From contig CAZMNN010000002.1 of the NCBI GenBank assembly GCA_964567665.1, positions 44,898 to 108,897 of the forward strand: a stretch of 64,000 bases of DNA. Direction: 5' to 3'. A model generated the notes under the pieces. It did not search any database. It saw nothing but the letters and a program-made list of their open reading frames with translations, and was not told the origin of the DNA. Each line of letters begins with the position of its first letter. The first letter of the stretch is position 1. Both the position numbers and the translations under genes were made by a program. Positions 42,797 through 51,350 of this stretch are shown piece after piece. Source of the DNA: UBA1731 sp964567665. GTDB taxonomy: Bacteria; Verrucomicrobiota; Kiritimatiellia; RFP12; UBA1067.

Positions 42797-44152
42797 TTAA
42801 CGATCCTTAAGCGGCACGTATTTCTTCGGGTGGAAAAGCGGTTTGTAGGCCGGACGTATAATCGGCCCGTTGTTTATCAGTTCCTCCATGCGGTGAGCGC
42901 ACCAGCTTACGCAGCGGGCGACGGCAAACAGCGGCGTGTAGAGATCCTTCGGGATTCCAAGCATCTCGTACACGAATCCGGAGTAGAGATCCACGTTCGC
43001 ACAGACGTCATCGGCACGCGGATGACGCGCCTTGATGATGGCGGGACCGAACTCCTCCACGGACTCGAAAAGCCGCATCTTGTCTTCACAGCCCTTCTCC
43101 TTGGCAAGACGCTCCGCCTTCTTCTTGAGCATCTGGGCGCGTGGATCGGAGATCGTGTACACCGCGTGTCCGAGACCGTAGATCAGCCCCGTGCGGTCGC
43201 CGGCCTTCTTGTCCGCAATCTTCTCCAGATACTTCTTGACGCATTCAGGATCCCGCCAGTCCTTGACGTTCTCCATTATCTCGTCCATCTGCCGCATTAC
43301 GCGCAGGTTTGCGCCGCCGTGGCGGGATCCCTTGAGCGCGAGCAGCGAAGCGGCCACCGACGAATAGATGTCCGTGAAAGAACTGGTCACAACGTGCGTC
43401 GTGAAGGACGAGTTGTTTCCGCCGCCATGCTCCGCGTGGAGGATGAGCGCAAGGTCAAGCGTCTCCGCCTCAAGCCTCGTGTACTTTCCGTCTTCGCGGA
43501 TCAGGGCGAGCAGGTTCTCTGCGGTCGACTTCCGCTCGTCGGGGTTGCGGATGAACAGCGATGTGCCCTTGTGGTAGTGCTCCTTGGCCTGAAACGCATA
43601 CGCCGCAATGGTCGGCAACGCGCCTATCAGTATCATCGACCGCTCAAGGCACTTCTCCATGGAAAGGTCGTCGGGGTTGCCCGCCGGATCGAACGCATAC
43701 GCAAAAAGCACAGCGCGAGCCATCGCGTTCATCAGATCCTTGGACGGATTGCGCATTATCGCGTTCTCCTTGAACCCGTCTGAGAGCCTGCGGTACGATC
43801 CGAGCATGTTCTTCCACTCTATGAGCTGCTTCATGTTCGGAAGTTCTCCGAAAAGCAGCAGATACGCCGTCTCCTCGTACCCGAAGCGATGCTCCCGCTT
43901 GTCCGCAGCAACGATGTCCTTCACGTTTATGCCGCGATAGTACAGCTCTCCGGGAATCGCCTGCTTCTCTCCCTCGGAAACGACATATCCGTGCACGTTG
44001 CCTATCGTCGTAAGCCCGACAAGCACACCGGTGCCGTCTTCATTGCGAAGCCCGCGCTTCACATTGTACTTCCGGTACAGCGCCGGGTCTATCCAGTCCA
44101 CCTTGCGGATCATGTCGGCGTGTCTCTTAAGCCATATCTTGTCTATTGTCAT
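42797..44152 (-). CDS. gltA: Citrate synthase
   Basis: About 451 residues. The catalytic region shows LHAEHGGGNNSSF, the second His in GLGHAVYTISDPRA and the catalytic Asp in NVDLYSGFVY, matching the citrate synthase family. It condenses oxaloacetate and acetyl-CoA at entry to the TCA cycle; a 2-methylcitrate synthase cannot be excluded by eye. Two adjacent ATGs exist; the second (44152) is better spaced from GGAG. It opens a six-gene run: gltA, argJ, EF-hand protein, nadK, rnc, hrpB. Confidence 0.93.
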   Translation of the reverse strand: MTIDKIWLKRHADMIRKVDWIDPALYRKYNVKRGLRNEDGTGVLVGLTTIGNVHGYVVSEGEKQAIPGELYYRGINVKDIVAADKREHRFGYEETAYLLLFGELPNMKQLIEWKNMLGSYRRLSDGFKENAIMRNPSKDLMNAMARAVLFAYAFDPAGNPDDLSMEKCLERSMILIGALPTIAAYAFQAKEHYHKGTSLFIRNPDERKSTAENLLALIREDGKYTRLEAETLDLALILHAEHGGGNNSSFTTHVVTSSFTDIYSSVAASLLALKGSRHGGANLRVMRQMDEIMENVKDWRDPECVKKYLEKIADKKAGDRTGLIYGLGHAVYTISDPRAQMLKKKAERLAKEKGCEDKMRLFESVEEFGPAIIKARHPRADDVCANVDLYSGFVYEMLGIPKDLYTPLFAVARCVSWCAHRMEELINNGPIIRPAYKPLFHPKKYVPLKDR

Positions 44153-44180
44153 CATGTCTCCATATCAAAAATTTATGCGG

Positions 44181-44189
44181 ATTGTACCA
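44181..44189 (-). promoter_or_regulatory. Extended -10 promoter of gltA
   Basis: Minus strand TGG-TACAAT, about 25 bases before the gltA ATGs. It faces the plus-strand promoter at 44213-44221 with only 23 bases between, a compact divergent pair. Confidence 0.6.
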
Positions 44190-44212
44190 TATTTATCCGT
44201 CTGGGTGAAGTA

Positions 44213-44221
44213 TGGTATAAT
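44213..44221 (+). promoter_or_regulatory. Extended -10 promoter of the metallophosphoesterase gene
   Basis: TGG-TATAAT on the plus strand, 60 bases before the ATG at 44282. The leader ends with GGGG about 5 bases before the ATG as a possible ribosome site. Confidence 0.6.
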
Positions 44222-44281
44222 TGCCGAATCGAAAACGGAGGGCGTTGACGCAACGGCTTCCCCACACGGATCGGGGTTGAG

Positions 44282-45430
44282 ATGACATACGCAATCATAT
44301 CCGACATACACGCCAACGAAATCGCGCTCGCGGCGGTTATCGAAGACGCCCGCGCCTGCGGCGCAGGGAAGGTCATATGCCTCGGCGACGTGGTAGGGTA
44401 CGGGCCTGAACCGGAGAAGACCGTGAACGCAATACGCCGGATCGCCGCCGTTTCACTCGCCGGAAACCACGACGACGCCGTCGCCGGACGCCTCGATCCC
44501 TCCGACTTCATCGATCTCGCCGCCGATGCCGTATCGCGCCACAGGGATGCGCTTTCGCCCGAAAACCTGAACTGGCTCAAAAGCCGTCCGTACCTGTTCC
44601 GCGCAAAGACCTTCGCCTGTTCACACGGCGATTTCACATCGCCCAAATCGTTCCTGTACGTGTCCGACGAATCCGAGGCGGCGGCGAACTTCGCCGCAAC
44701 TCGCGAACAGCTCATGTTCGTAGGACATTCCCACGTCCCCGGCATCTTCCTCGTAGGCTCAAGCGGAAAGGTCTACTCGCTCGCGCCAACTGACTTCACT
44801 GTCGAAGACGGCAAACGCTACATCGTCAACCCCGGCAGCGTAGGCTATCCGCGCACGGACGGAAACACGTGCGAATCGACATATGTGCTGTACGATGACG
44901 TTGAACGCACGGTCACGTTCCGCCGCCTGCCATTCACGGTGCGCTCCGTGATGCAGACCGGACGGAACCAGAAGCGCATCAAGAAGCGCATAATCGCCGG
45001 AATAGCCGTCGCCGCAGCCGTTGCAGCCGGAACCGCAGCATGGCTTCTCGCCCCGGAAGAGAGGGTGGAGACCGTTACGGAAATCATAACGAACCGTGTG
45101 CAGACGGTCAAAATCGTCACGAACCGCGTGACGAACGTCTCCGCAATCGGATACATCGACAGAACCGCAAAGTGCGATATACCGATGGGAACGAGGAAGG
45201 CGCTGGTGCAGGTGAGACTCGGCAAGGATTCGCCGGCCGCGCATCTTCAGCTTGCCTTTCGCGACGGTTCCGGCAAAATCACTGGGGATGAACGCTGGAC
45301 GGTGAAGAGAAGCAAGAAGGCCAAAGTACCGGTTCCTGTCGGGTCGGCAAGCGCCACGCTCACCGGCGGACGCACAGACGGCGACAAACCGGCGGCGTTC
45401 GATGTGTTCTCCGTCGAACCTGTCAAGTAG
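44282..45430 (+). CDS. Membrane-tethered calcineurin-like metallophosphoesterase
   Basis: 382 residues. Residues 1-200 carry the complete metal-binding set of YfcE-type phosphoesterases: SDIH (Asp8, His10), GDVVGYGP (Asp36), GNHDD (Asn62, His63), SHGD (His114) and GHSH (His148, His150). A basic stretch and a single helix (about 236-256) follow, then about 125 extracytoplasmic residues with Val/Thr-rich repeats (TEIITNRVQTVKIVTNRVTNV). So the catalytic domain is cytoplasmic and anchored, with an outward-facing tail of unknown role. Substrate unknown. It is divergent from gltA. Confidence 0.88.
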   Translation: MTYAIISDIHANEIALAAVIEDARACGAGKVICLGDVVGYGPEPEKTVNAIRRIAAVSLAGNHDDAVAGRLDPSDFIDLAADAVSRHRDALSPENLNWLKSRPYLFRAKTFACSHGDFTSPKSFLYVSDESEAAANFAATREQLMFVGHSHVPGIFLVGSSGKVYSLAPTDFTVEDGKRYIVNPGSVGYPRTDGNTCESTYVLYDDVERTVTFRRLPFTVRSVMQTGRNQKRIKKRIIAGIAVAAAVAAGTAAWLLAPEERVETVTEIITNRVQTVKIVTNRVTNVSAIGYIDRTAKCDIPMGTRKALVQVRLGKDSPAAHLQLAFRDGSGKITGDERWTVKRSKKAKVPVPVGSASATLTGGRTDGDKPAAFDVFSVEPVK

Positions 45431-45475
45431 CGGGCTGACGCTCAATGCGTCGCCGCCAGACCGGCATCACGGCAA

Positions 45476-45964
45476 TCAAGACTGTACGTCAGGGATGCCC
45501 CTGATGCGGCGGTAGTTGCGCACCAGCGACAGAACCCCAAAATACATGACAGGAGTGGCAATCGCCGCAAGCAGGAATCCGCCGACGAAGAACGATGCGA
45601 TGAAATCGCCGGAGAGCTGCATGAGCGAAGCCCAGTCCTGCTTCTCAAGCACACCCTTGAACGCCTCCGATATGGCTTGCCACGAAAGATCTTTGCCGAT
45701 GATGCGCGCTCCCGCCCAGCACTGCGCCGGATAGATGAATATGATCGTCACGGGATTCGTGATGAGCGTACCGGTGAGCGCACCGATCTTTGAGCACCGC
45801 AACAGAAACGAGAGCGGCAGCGCAATGTAGATCTGCACTCCGAACGGTATCACGCTCCCGACGAACGCACCGAGCGCCCATCCTCGGGCGATGAACGTCG
45901 CGGGCTTGCGCTCGCCCACAATCTTCTCACGGAGTGCCTTCGCCTTTTCCCTAAGCCAACGCAT
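45476..45964 (-). CDS. DUF2062 membrane protein
   Basis: 162 residues from the ATG at 45964, which overlaps the end of the DUF1015 gene by 14 bases. The basic N-terminus is followed by GWALGAFVGSVIPFGVQIYIALPLSFLLR and LTGTLITNPVTIIFIYPAQ, characteristic of DUF2062, then a last hydrophobic pair. It is an inner-membrane protein of unknown function, often found near glycosyltransferase genes. It ends the envelope-related run that starts at 49902. Confidence 0.85.
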   Translation of the reverse strand: MRWLREKAKALREKIVGERKPATFIARGWALGAFVGSVIPFGVQIYIALPLSFLLRCSKIGALTGTLITNPVTIIFIYPAQCWAGARIIGKDLSWQAISEAFKGVLEKQDWASLMQLSGDFIASFFVGGFLLAAIATPVMYFGVLSLVRNYRRIRGIPDVQS

Positions 45965-47150
45965 GGACAAACAACCCTGAACGGAGCTTCGGCTCAAACC
46001 ATGTGGATTTCGGCGGCATGACCTGTCCGGCGTCTGCGATGGACATCATCTCCTCCAAGGAGACGCCCTCCATCGAGAACGCAACCGCCGCTTCGCCGGA
46101 ATCGACCTTCGCCGCCAGCACCCCCTCGCCGCGTATTCCGCCCATGAACGATATGCGCGGATCGGTGCGGGGATCGGCGACGCCAAGCACTGGCGCAAGA
46201 AACCTGTCCTGCAGGAAAGATACGTCTAAAGCCGACACGGGGTCCGCGCCCTGCGGAATCTCCCACGAAAGTTCGTGCCATTCACCGGCGATGTACATCC
46301 TGCACCGGCGGCTTCCGCCTGTGAAGACCTCCTTCGCCTTGGCGAGAACCTGCGACGCATCAAGCCCGTTCAAGTCGTGGACAAGCCTGTTGTACGGAAG
46401 TATCGCGAGCTGCGACGCCGGGAATATCACCGCCATGAACCACCTGGATTCGCCGCTGAAATCCTGCTCCTTGGCGTAACGGCTTGCCGCCGCGCTGCGG
46501 TGGTGTCCGTCGGCGATGTACGCCGCCGGTATGTTGGCGAAAAGCTCCTGAAGTTCATCGGCCATGCACTGCGTGGCGTCCGCAATCTTCCACACAGTGT
46601 GGCGGATTCCGTCATCCGCAGTGAAGTCGTACAGAGGCTCGTTGCGGCAGGCTTCGGAGACGATATCGGATATCGCCTTGCCGTACACATTCCCGTCGCG
46701 GTACGTGAGGAACGCCGGGCCTGTCTGCGCACCGAGGATGCGGATGTGGTTCGTGCGGTCATCCTCCTTGTCGCGGCGCGTCTTTTCGTGCTGCTTGAGG
46801 ATGCCGGCGAGATAGTCCTGCGTGTCGAATGTCGCAACGATGCCCGTCTGCGCACGGCCGGACATCACCTGCCTGTATGCGTAGTACGCCGGTACGCCCT
46901 CCTGCATCAACGTGCCGTCGCTGCGGAGCGCATCAAGCGCTTTGCGGGCCTGGGCATAGGCTTCCGGAGAAGAGCAGTCCGTTCCATCCGGCATATCGAT
47001 CTCCGGACGCGACACGTGCAGAAAGCTCTTCGGATTGCCGGCCGCGAGCGCTCGCGCTTCGGCTGTATCGACAACATCGTACGGAACGGCGGCAACCTGC
47101 GCGGCGAAGGCCGGGTCAGGACGGACGGCGGCGAACGGGCGTATGTTCAC
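45951..47150 (-). CDS. DUF1015 family protein
   Basis: 399 residues from a GTG at 47150 (MNIRPFAAVRP). Family signatures are VAAVPYDVVDTAEA near the start, LKQHEKTRRDKEDDR and YIADGHHRSAAASRYA. The DUF1015 family is a soluble cytoplasmic protein whose fold has been related to ParB/serine-kinase-like proteins; activity here is unproven. It starts 12 bases after the surface-repeat gene and overlaps the DUF2062 gene by 14. Confidence 0.88.
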   Translation of the reverse strand: MNIRPFAAVRPDPAFAAQVAAVPYDVVDTAEARALAAGNPKSFLHVSRPEIDMPDGTDCSSPEAYAQARKALDALRSDGTLMQEGVPAYYAYRQVMSGRAQTGIVATFDTQDYLAGILKQHEKTRRDKEDDRTNHIRILGAQTGPAFLTYRDGNVYGKAISDIVSEACRNEPLYDFTADDGIRHTVWKIADATQCMADELQELFANIPAAYIADGHHRSAAASRYAKEQDFSGESRWFMAVIFPASQLAILPYNRLVHDLNGLDASQVLAKAKEVFTGGSRRCRMYIAGEWHELSWEIPQGADPVSALDVSFLQDRFLAPVLGVADPRTDPRISFMGGIRGEGVLAAKVDSGEAAVAFSMEGVSLEEMMSIADAGQVMPPKSTWFEPKLRSGLFVHALA

Positions 47151-47162
47151 TGCTGAAGAGCC

Positions 47163-47774
47163 TTAGAGGGCGGAAGAGCCGAAGGACTCAAACCCGACAT
47201 TGATGAGAGGCAGGAACGAAGGATCGGATTCGCGAATTACGTTGACCGCACCGACCTGAACACCGTAGAGCGATTCGCTGCGGTTTATGAGACCGATCTG
47301 GAAACCGGAAACGGAATTCGCCACGTTGATGAGACCGACCTGCACACCGCGAATCGTATGCGCCTCGTTCCAGAGACCGACCTGGATGCCGAGCATATCG
47401 GCGCGGCCTGCCGTGTTGTATATGCCAAGCTGCATTCCGGAAAGCACATCCTCTGCGGCGTTGCGCATGATGTTGAACTGGAAGCCCTCCATGTAGCGGC
47501 AACGTCCAAACAGACCGAGATCGAATCCCGTAAGCCCCTCACAGGCTCCGTACGGAAGCGTAAGGCGCATACCTACGACATCGATGTTCTTCGTGGAGTT
47601 GAACGCCAACCAGACCGGCCACGAGGCCTTCTGAAGCTTCTGCTCACGGGCGGTCTGCTGCTGCACGACCTGGGCGGGCGCTTCGGACTGCTTCTCCGCA
47701 CCTTCCGGCTTCGCAGTCTCCTGGGCAAAAGCGCAGGCGGCGACCATCGTCAATGAGAACAGTACTTTTTTCAT
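47163..47774 (-). CDS. Secreted protein with LA_2272-type surface repeats
   Basis: 203 residues from an ATG with AAGGAAG upstream. A signal peptide (MKKVLFSLTMVAACAFA) ends near residue 17, followed by a Gln/Ala/Glu-rich linker. From about residue 75 repeats of roughly 21-25 residues appear with the core G(x)Q(I/V)G(L/I)xN: SGMQLGIYN, LGIQVGLWN, RGVQVGLIN, SGFQIGLIN and YGVQVGAVN. That pattern matches LA_2272-type surface repeat proteins, probably outer-membrane-associated beta structure. It lies between an acyltransferase and a DUF1015 gene. Function unknown. Confidence 0.78.
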   Translation of the reverse strand: MKKVLFSLTMVAACAFAQETAKPEGAEKQSEAPAQVVQQQTAREQKLQKASWPVWLAFNSTKNIDVVGMRLTLPYGACEGLTGFDLGLFGRCRYMEGFQFNIMRNAAEDVLSGMQLGIYNTAGRADMLGIQVGLWNEAHTIRGVQVGLINVANSVSGFQIGLINRSESLYGVQVGAVNVIRESDPSFLPLINVGFESFGSSAL

Positions 47775-47857
47775 TTCTGCTTCCTTATGGTTCTGATGAG
47801 GTGAAAAACGGTGTGTAGTATATGCTATTTCGTCTTTCTCGGCAAATGGTTTTTTCG

Positions 47858-48865
47858 TCATGGTTTCTGCACCGCGCACTGCTCCCGTGTGCGCAGCTGG
47901 GCAAGCTCCTCCGCCGTCGGAGATTTTCTGAAGTAGCGGTAGTTCAGCACCCAGCAGGACGGATGGCGACGGATTATGCGTGAAAGGTCGTCAATGCAGC
48001 GCTGCGTCAGATTCCACACCTCCCTTGCCTCCTGCGGAGAGTAGACGGAGACCACTTCACATCTGTAGCGTCCGTCATGGAGCGGACGGCTCCACGCGAC
48101 AGCAACAGGCGCCTTGCCCTTCGCGGCGAAGAACGCGGGGGCCGCCGAAACCGGCACCGGCCTTCCGAAGAACCTCACCCACACGCCGCCGTTCTTCGGC
48201 TTCACGACCTGATCCACGAGAAGACCGAGCGATTTTCCGTCCTTGATTCCCTGCATGAGCGGACGGAACGCGCCGTCAGCGTGCACAATCTCCTGCCCGA
48301 TCGAAGTGCGCGACTTCATGAGCAGACGTGTCATTCCGGATGTCCCTATGTCCTTCGCCACGGACATCATGCGGTGTCCTTCGAGAAACGCGAGCTGTGA
48401 AAGGATCTCCCAGCACCCGATATGTCCGGAAACGGTGACGGCAGGCTTGTTTGCGGAAAGGAACCGCCGCCCGGCCTCGGACATCACGCCGACCTCCGCC
48501 ACACGTCTCTTTGCGTTGCGGCAGGTCCAGAATGCGTGTCCGACGGTTCTCGCCATGTTCCTGTAGCTCCGCCTGATGATTTTCGCTTCACGCACAGTCG
48601 GTGGAGCAAGCTTCGCCCAGGCAAGCGCAGGGAACGGCATGTCCTTCACTTCGTCCGCTCCCGTGATTACACGAAGGTTGAACAGCGCAAGCTTTCGTCC
48701 GTACGCATCCAACGAATGCATCACCATGGCCGCGAAATCGCACACTCCAAGCATCCAGCCGTGCGGAAGACGCGACAGCACGGCCACTCCAAGCCCGATT
48801 CCGAGCCATTCAAATGGAACGCGCAGCGACCGCATCCACCGCTTCATCCTTTTGCGCAGACTCAA
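47858..48865 (-). CDS. LpxL/HtrB-family lipid A-type acyltransferase
   Basis: 335 residues from a TTG at 48865. A strong GGAGGAGGT lies 6 bases upstream, inside the end of the previous gene, and TTG overlaps that gene's TGA. The active-site HX4E is SGHIGCWE (His148, Glu153), and VDQVVKPKNGGVWVRFFGRPV is the second conserved block of the lauroyl/myristoyl acyltransferase family. It transfers acyl chains to a lipid A precursor at the inner membrane, which implies lipopolysaccharide. It sits between a glycosyltransferase and a surface protein gene. Confidence 0.88.
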   Translation of the reverse strand: MSLRKRMKRWMRSLRVPFEWLGIGLGVAVLSRLPHGWMLGVCDFAAMVMHSLDAYGRKLALFNLRVITGADEVKDMPFPALAWAKLAPPTVREAKIIRRSYRNMARTVGHAFWTCRNAKRRVAEVGVMSEAGRRFLSANKPAVTVSGHIGCWEILSQLAFLEGHRMMSVAKDIGTSGMTRLLMKSRTSIGQEIVHADGAFRPLMQGIKDGKSLGLLVDQVVKPKNGGVWVRFFGRPVPVSAAPAFFAAKGKAPVAVAWSRPLHDGRYRCEVVSVYSPQEAREVWNLTQRCIDDLSRIIRRHPSCWVLNYRYFRKSPTAEELAQLRTREQCAVQKP

Positions 48866-49902
48866 CGGTACACCTCCTCCGCCCATTCGTACGGTTCGGA
48901 CAGCTCCTCACCGGTCATCACCTCGACCATGTACCGCAGAACCCGCGCCCCGTTGAAGAGATCATGGTATCTCCTGCGTCCGGCGGAGGCTATCTTCGCC
49001 CGTTCACCGTCATGCGCGTTGTAATGCAGCACCTTGTCGGCAAGGTCGTCGGCGCCGTCAAACCAGACAGTCTCGCCGTCCGAGAAGAACCGCTGCATCC
49101 CGTTCCTTGAAGACTGGAACGTGAGAATCCCAAACCCCATCAAATGGGCAATTCGATCTGACGAATACCACTTGTCGCCCTCCTTGCGGTTCAGGTTGAG
49201 CGACATCTTGCTGGAAGCAAGCACATCCTCGTAGTCCGCCCCCCAGATGGATGGGCGGCTCTGCCCGAACACGTCCACTCTGAGGCGGCCGTCGATCTTT
49301 GCCATCAGTGCGCGAAGCAGTTCCCATCGGGGGTCGCCGGCCCTTGGATTTCCGGCGAAGAAAAGATCTCTCGCAAACTCGGTCTTTGCGCCGTTGTCCT
49401 GATTCTCCATTGAGAGGTCGGACGGATTTGGCATGTACGCGACTGCGTTGCCGCCGGCCTGCCACGTCTTCAGGACTTCACCTGCCGTCGTCGCAAATAG
49501 GGCGTCGCACGACTCCATGCGTTCCGCCATCTGCTTCCGGGTGTGCTCCTGCCACAGCGGATCGACGTTGAAGTGAGCGATCTTCACGCCGGGCAACGCT
49601 GCGCGGATAGCGTGGAGCGTATCGTTCTCTATGTAGTCGCAGTGTCCGATGAGCACTATGTCCGGACGGAAGTTCCTTGCGGTGAGGAGCAGTTTCCGGT
49701 TGGCGATCGCTCCGCCCAGCGAGCGGATTCCGAACGGAGCGAGAAGACGCGCCATGTCACGGTCGGAGAACTCGCATATCCGCCAGTTGTTGCGTATCGC
49801 GCCGCACATCAGCTTCCGGCCAGGTCCCATCCGCAGGTTGCCGTAGCGGCGAATCATCAGGTTGTCTACCAGCAGTATGCGATGTGGCGGATTCGGTTTC
49901 AT
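48862..49902 (-). CDS. Glycosyltransferase, CgeB/GT4-like
   Basis: 346 residues. Two Rossmann-like halves are visible: RILLVDN at the start with RPDIVLIGHCDYI, and the C-terminal part with RDLFFAGNPRAGDPRWELL, MSLNLNRKEGDKWYSSDRIAHLMGFG and a glycosyltransferase-type end (DGETVWFDGADDLADKV). This matches the CgeB-like glycosyltransferase group. Donor and acceptor unknown; location next to an LpxL-type gene suggests lipopolysaccharide or surface-glycan synthesis. It has an extended -10 seven bases before the ATG and no ribosome site. Confidence 0.82.
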   Translation of the reverse strand: MKPNPPHRILLVDNLMIRRYGNLRMGPGRKLMCGAIRNNWRICEFSDRDMARLLAPFGIRSLGGAIANRKLLLTARNFRPDIVLIGHCDYIENDTLHAIRAALPGVKIAHFNVDPLWQEHTRKQMAERMESCDALFATTAGEVLKTWQAGGNAVAYMPNPSDLSMENQDNGAKTEFARDLFFAGNPRAGDPRWELLRALMAKIDGRLRVDVFGQSRPSIWGADYEDVLASSKMSLNLNRKEGDKWYSSDRIAHLMGFGILTFQSSRNGMQRFFSDGETVWFDGADDLADKVLHYNAHDGERAKIASAGRRRYHDLFNGARVLRYMVEVMTGEELSEPYEWAEEVYR

Positions 49903-49909
49903 GCAGTGG

Positions 49910-49918
49910 ATTATACCA
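49910..49918 (-). promoter_or_regulatory. Extended -10 promoter of the glycosyltransferase operon (leaderless type)
   Basis: Minus strand TGG-TATAAT, seven bases before the ATG at 49902, so transcription should begin at or next to the start codon. Confidence 0.6.
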
Positions 49919-49965
49919 AATCAGCGAATCGAGAAATGTCTTCACCACAGGATGCGGCGCAATTC

Positions 49966-49974
49966 TGCTATACT
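49966..49974 (+). promoter_or_regulatory. Extended -10 promoter of the pyrophosphatase gene
   Basis: TGC-TATACT on the plus strand, 26 bases before the ATG at 50001; the leader contains AAGGG. It is divergent from the promoter at 49910-49918. Confidence 0.5.
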
Positions 49975-50000
49975 ACGCGACATTCACCTGAAGGGCAATC

Positions 50001-51299
50001 ATGCACAACCTGAAAGTCTACATAAGCGGACACCGCAACCCGGACTGCGACTCCATCACAAGCGCATATGCGCTGGCCGACCTCCGCCGCCGCAGAGGAT
50101 GGACCAATGTCGAGGCGATATGCCCCGGACAGATGCCCGAGCGCGTAAAGTGGGTGTTCGACCATTTCGGCGTCACGCCGCCACCATGCAAGAGCGACGT
50201 CTACCTGCGCGTTCGCGACCTCATGTCTCCGCAGGTGCCGATCATCTCCGCAGAGATGCCGCTGATAGATGCGCTGCGCAAACTTGAGGCAAGCGGGGAG
50301 TCGTCCCTGCCCGTCGCCGCAAAGGACGGCTCATACTGCGGAATGCTCTCGCCGGCGAAACTGCTCTCCCTTTTCATCGCCAAGGACGACCTGACGCGCC
50401 CGACAGGCGATGCACCGCTGAACTCAGATCCGCAGATCCTCCAGGCGGAAGACCGCATACACGACATCAAGTCCGCCGTCCTCCGCAGTCCGCGCAACCA
50501 TTTCCCCGTCATTGACGAAAACGGCAGGCTGATGGGCACGCTCCTGAAACGTGCCTTTGCCGAAACGCCTCCATACCGGATGATTCTCGTCGACCACAAC
50601 GAAACGGATCAGGGCATCCCCGGACTTGAGGAGCTACCCGTCATCGAGGTCGTAGACCACCATCGCATCTCCTTCGCCGCCACCCCGGAACCGATACGCT
50701 ACACGGCCGACGTGGTCGGCTCCACCTGCACACTCGTATCGAAGATGTTCCGCGGATCCGGAATCCGCCCGACGAAGGAAGTCGCGGGAATCCTCCTTGC
50801 CGGAATAGTGGCGGATACGCTGCTGTTCCAATCCCCCACCACAACCGACTCCGACACCGCCATCGCCGCATGGCTTGAGAAGATCTCCGGAGACACGGCC
50901 AAGGCGCTCATGGACGGCATGATGTCCGTCGGCTCTGCGCTGAACACGCTTTCGCCTGAAAACGCAATCGATTCCGACCGCAAGACGTATACCGAAGTCG
51001 GATTCCACTTCTCGCTTGCGCAGATCGAAGAGCCGAACCTCGCCCTCTTCCACAGTCAGCAGACTACGCTTCAGGAAGCGTTGGACCGCATATGCCAGAC
51101 AGAGCGCCTCGACTTCGCCGCGCTCCTCATCACCGACCCCGGACGCGGAAACTCCGAACTGATGTTCAGCGGCGCGGAGAACATCCGCCGCGCCCTCCCG
51201 TGGCGGCGCATGGCGAACGGACTGTTCTCGCTTCCGGGCGTTCTGTCACGCAAGAAACAGCTGCTTCCCGAAATCCTGTCGGCGATAGCAAGCCTGTGA
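50001..51299 (+). CDS. ppaC: CBS-domain family II (DHH) inorganic pyrophosphatase
   Basis: 432 residues. The DHH catalytic motifs are split around an insertion: GHRNPDCDSI (10-19), then a pair of CBS domains (about 65-190; LMSPQVPIISAEMPLIDALRKL and PRNHFPVIDENGRLMGTL), then LVDHNE, VVDHHR and the DHHA2-type C-terminal domain. Such CBS pyrophosphatases hydrolyse PPi with Mn2+/Co2+ and are regulated by adenine nucleotides through the CBS pair. The DRTGG domain found in some family members appears absent. It is divergent from the glycosyltransferase operon. Confidence 0.92.
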   Translation: MHNLKVYISGHRNPDCDSITSAYALADLRRRRGWTNVEAICPGQMPERVKWVFDHFGVTPPPCKSDVYLRVRDLMSPQVPIISAEMPLIDALRKLEASGESSLPVAAKDGSYCGMLSPAKLLSLFIAKDDLTRPTGDAPLNSDPQILQAEDRIHDIKSAVLRSPRNHFPVIDENGRLMGTLLKRAFAETPPYRMILVDHNETDQGIPGLEELPVIEVVDHHRISFAATPEPIRYTADVVGSTCTLVSKMFRGSGIRPTKEVAGILLAGIVADTLLFQSPTTTDSDTAIAAWLEKISGDTAKALMDGMMSVGSALNTLSPENAIDSDRKTYTEVGFHFSLAQIEEPNLALFHSQQTTLQEALDRICQTERLDFAALLITDPGRGNSELMFSGAENIRRALPWRRMANGLFSLPGVLSRKKQLLPEILSAIASL

Positions 51300-51350
51300 T
51301 CGTGAAGGAACGGACGTCCGGCGCAAGCCGGATCGTCCACGCCGCGAAAC

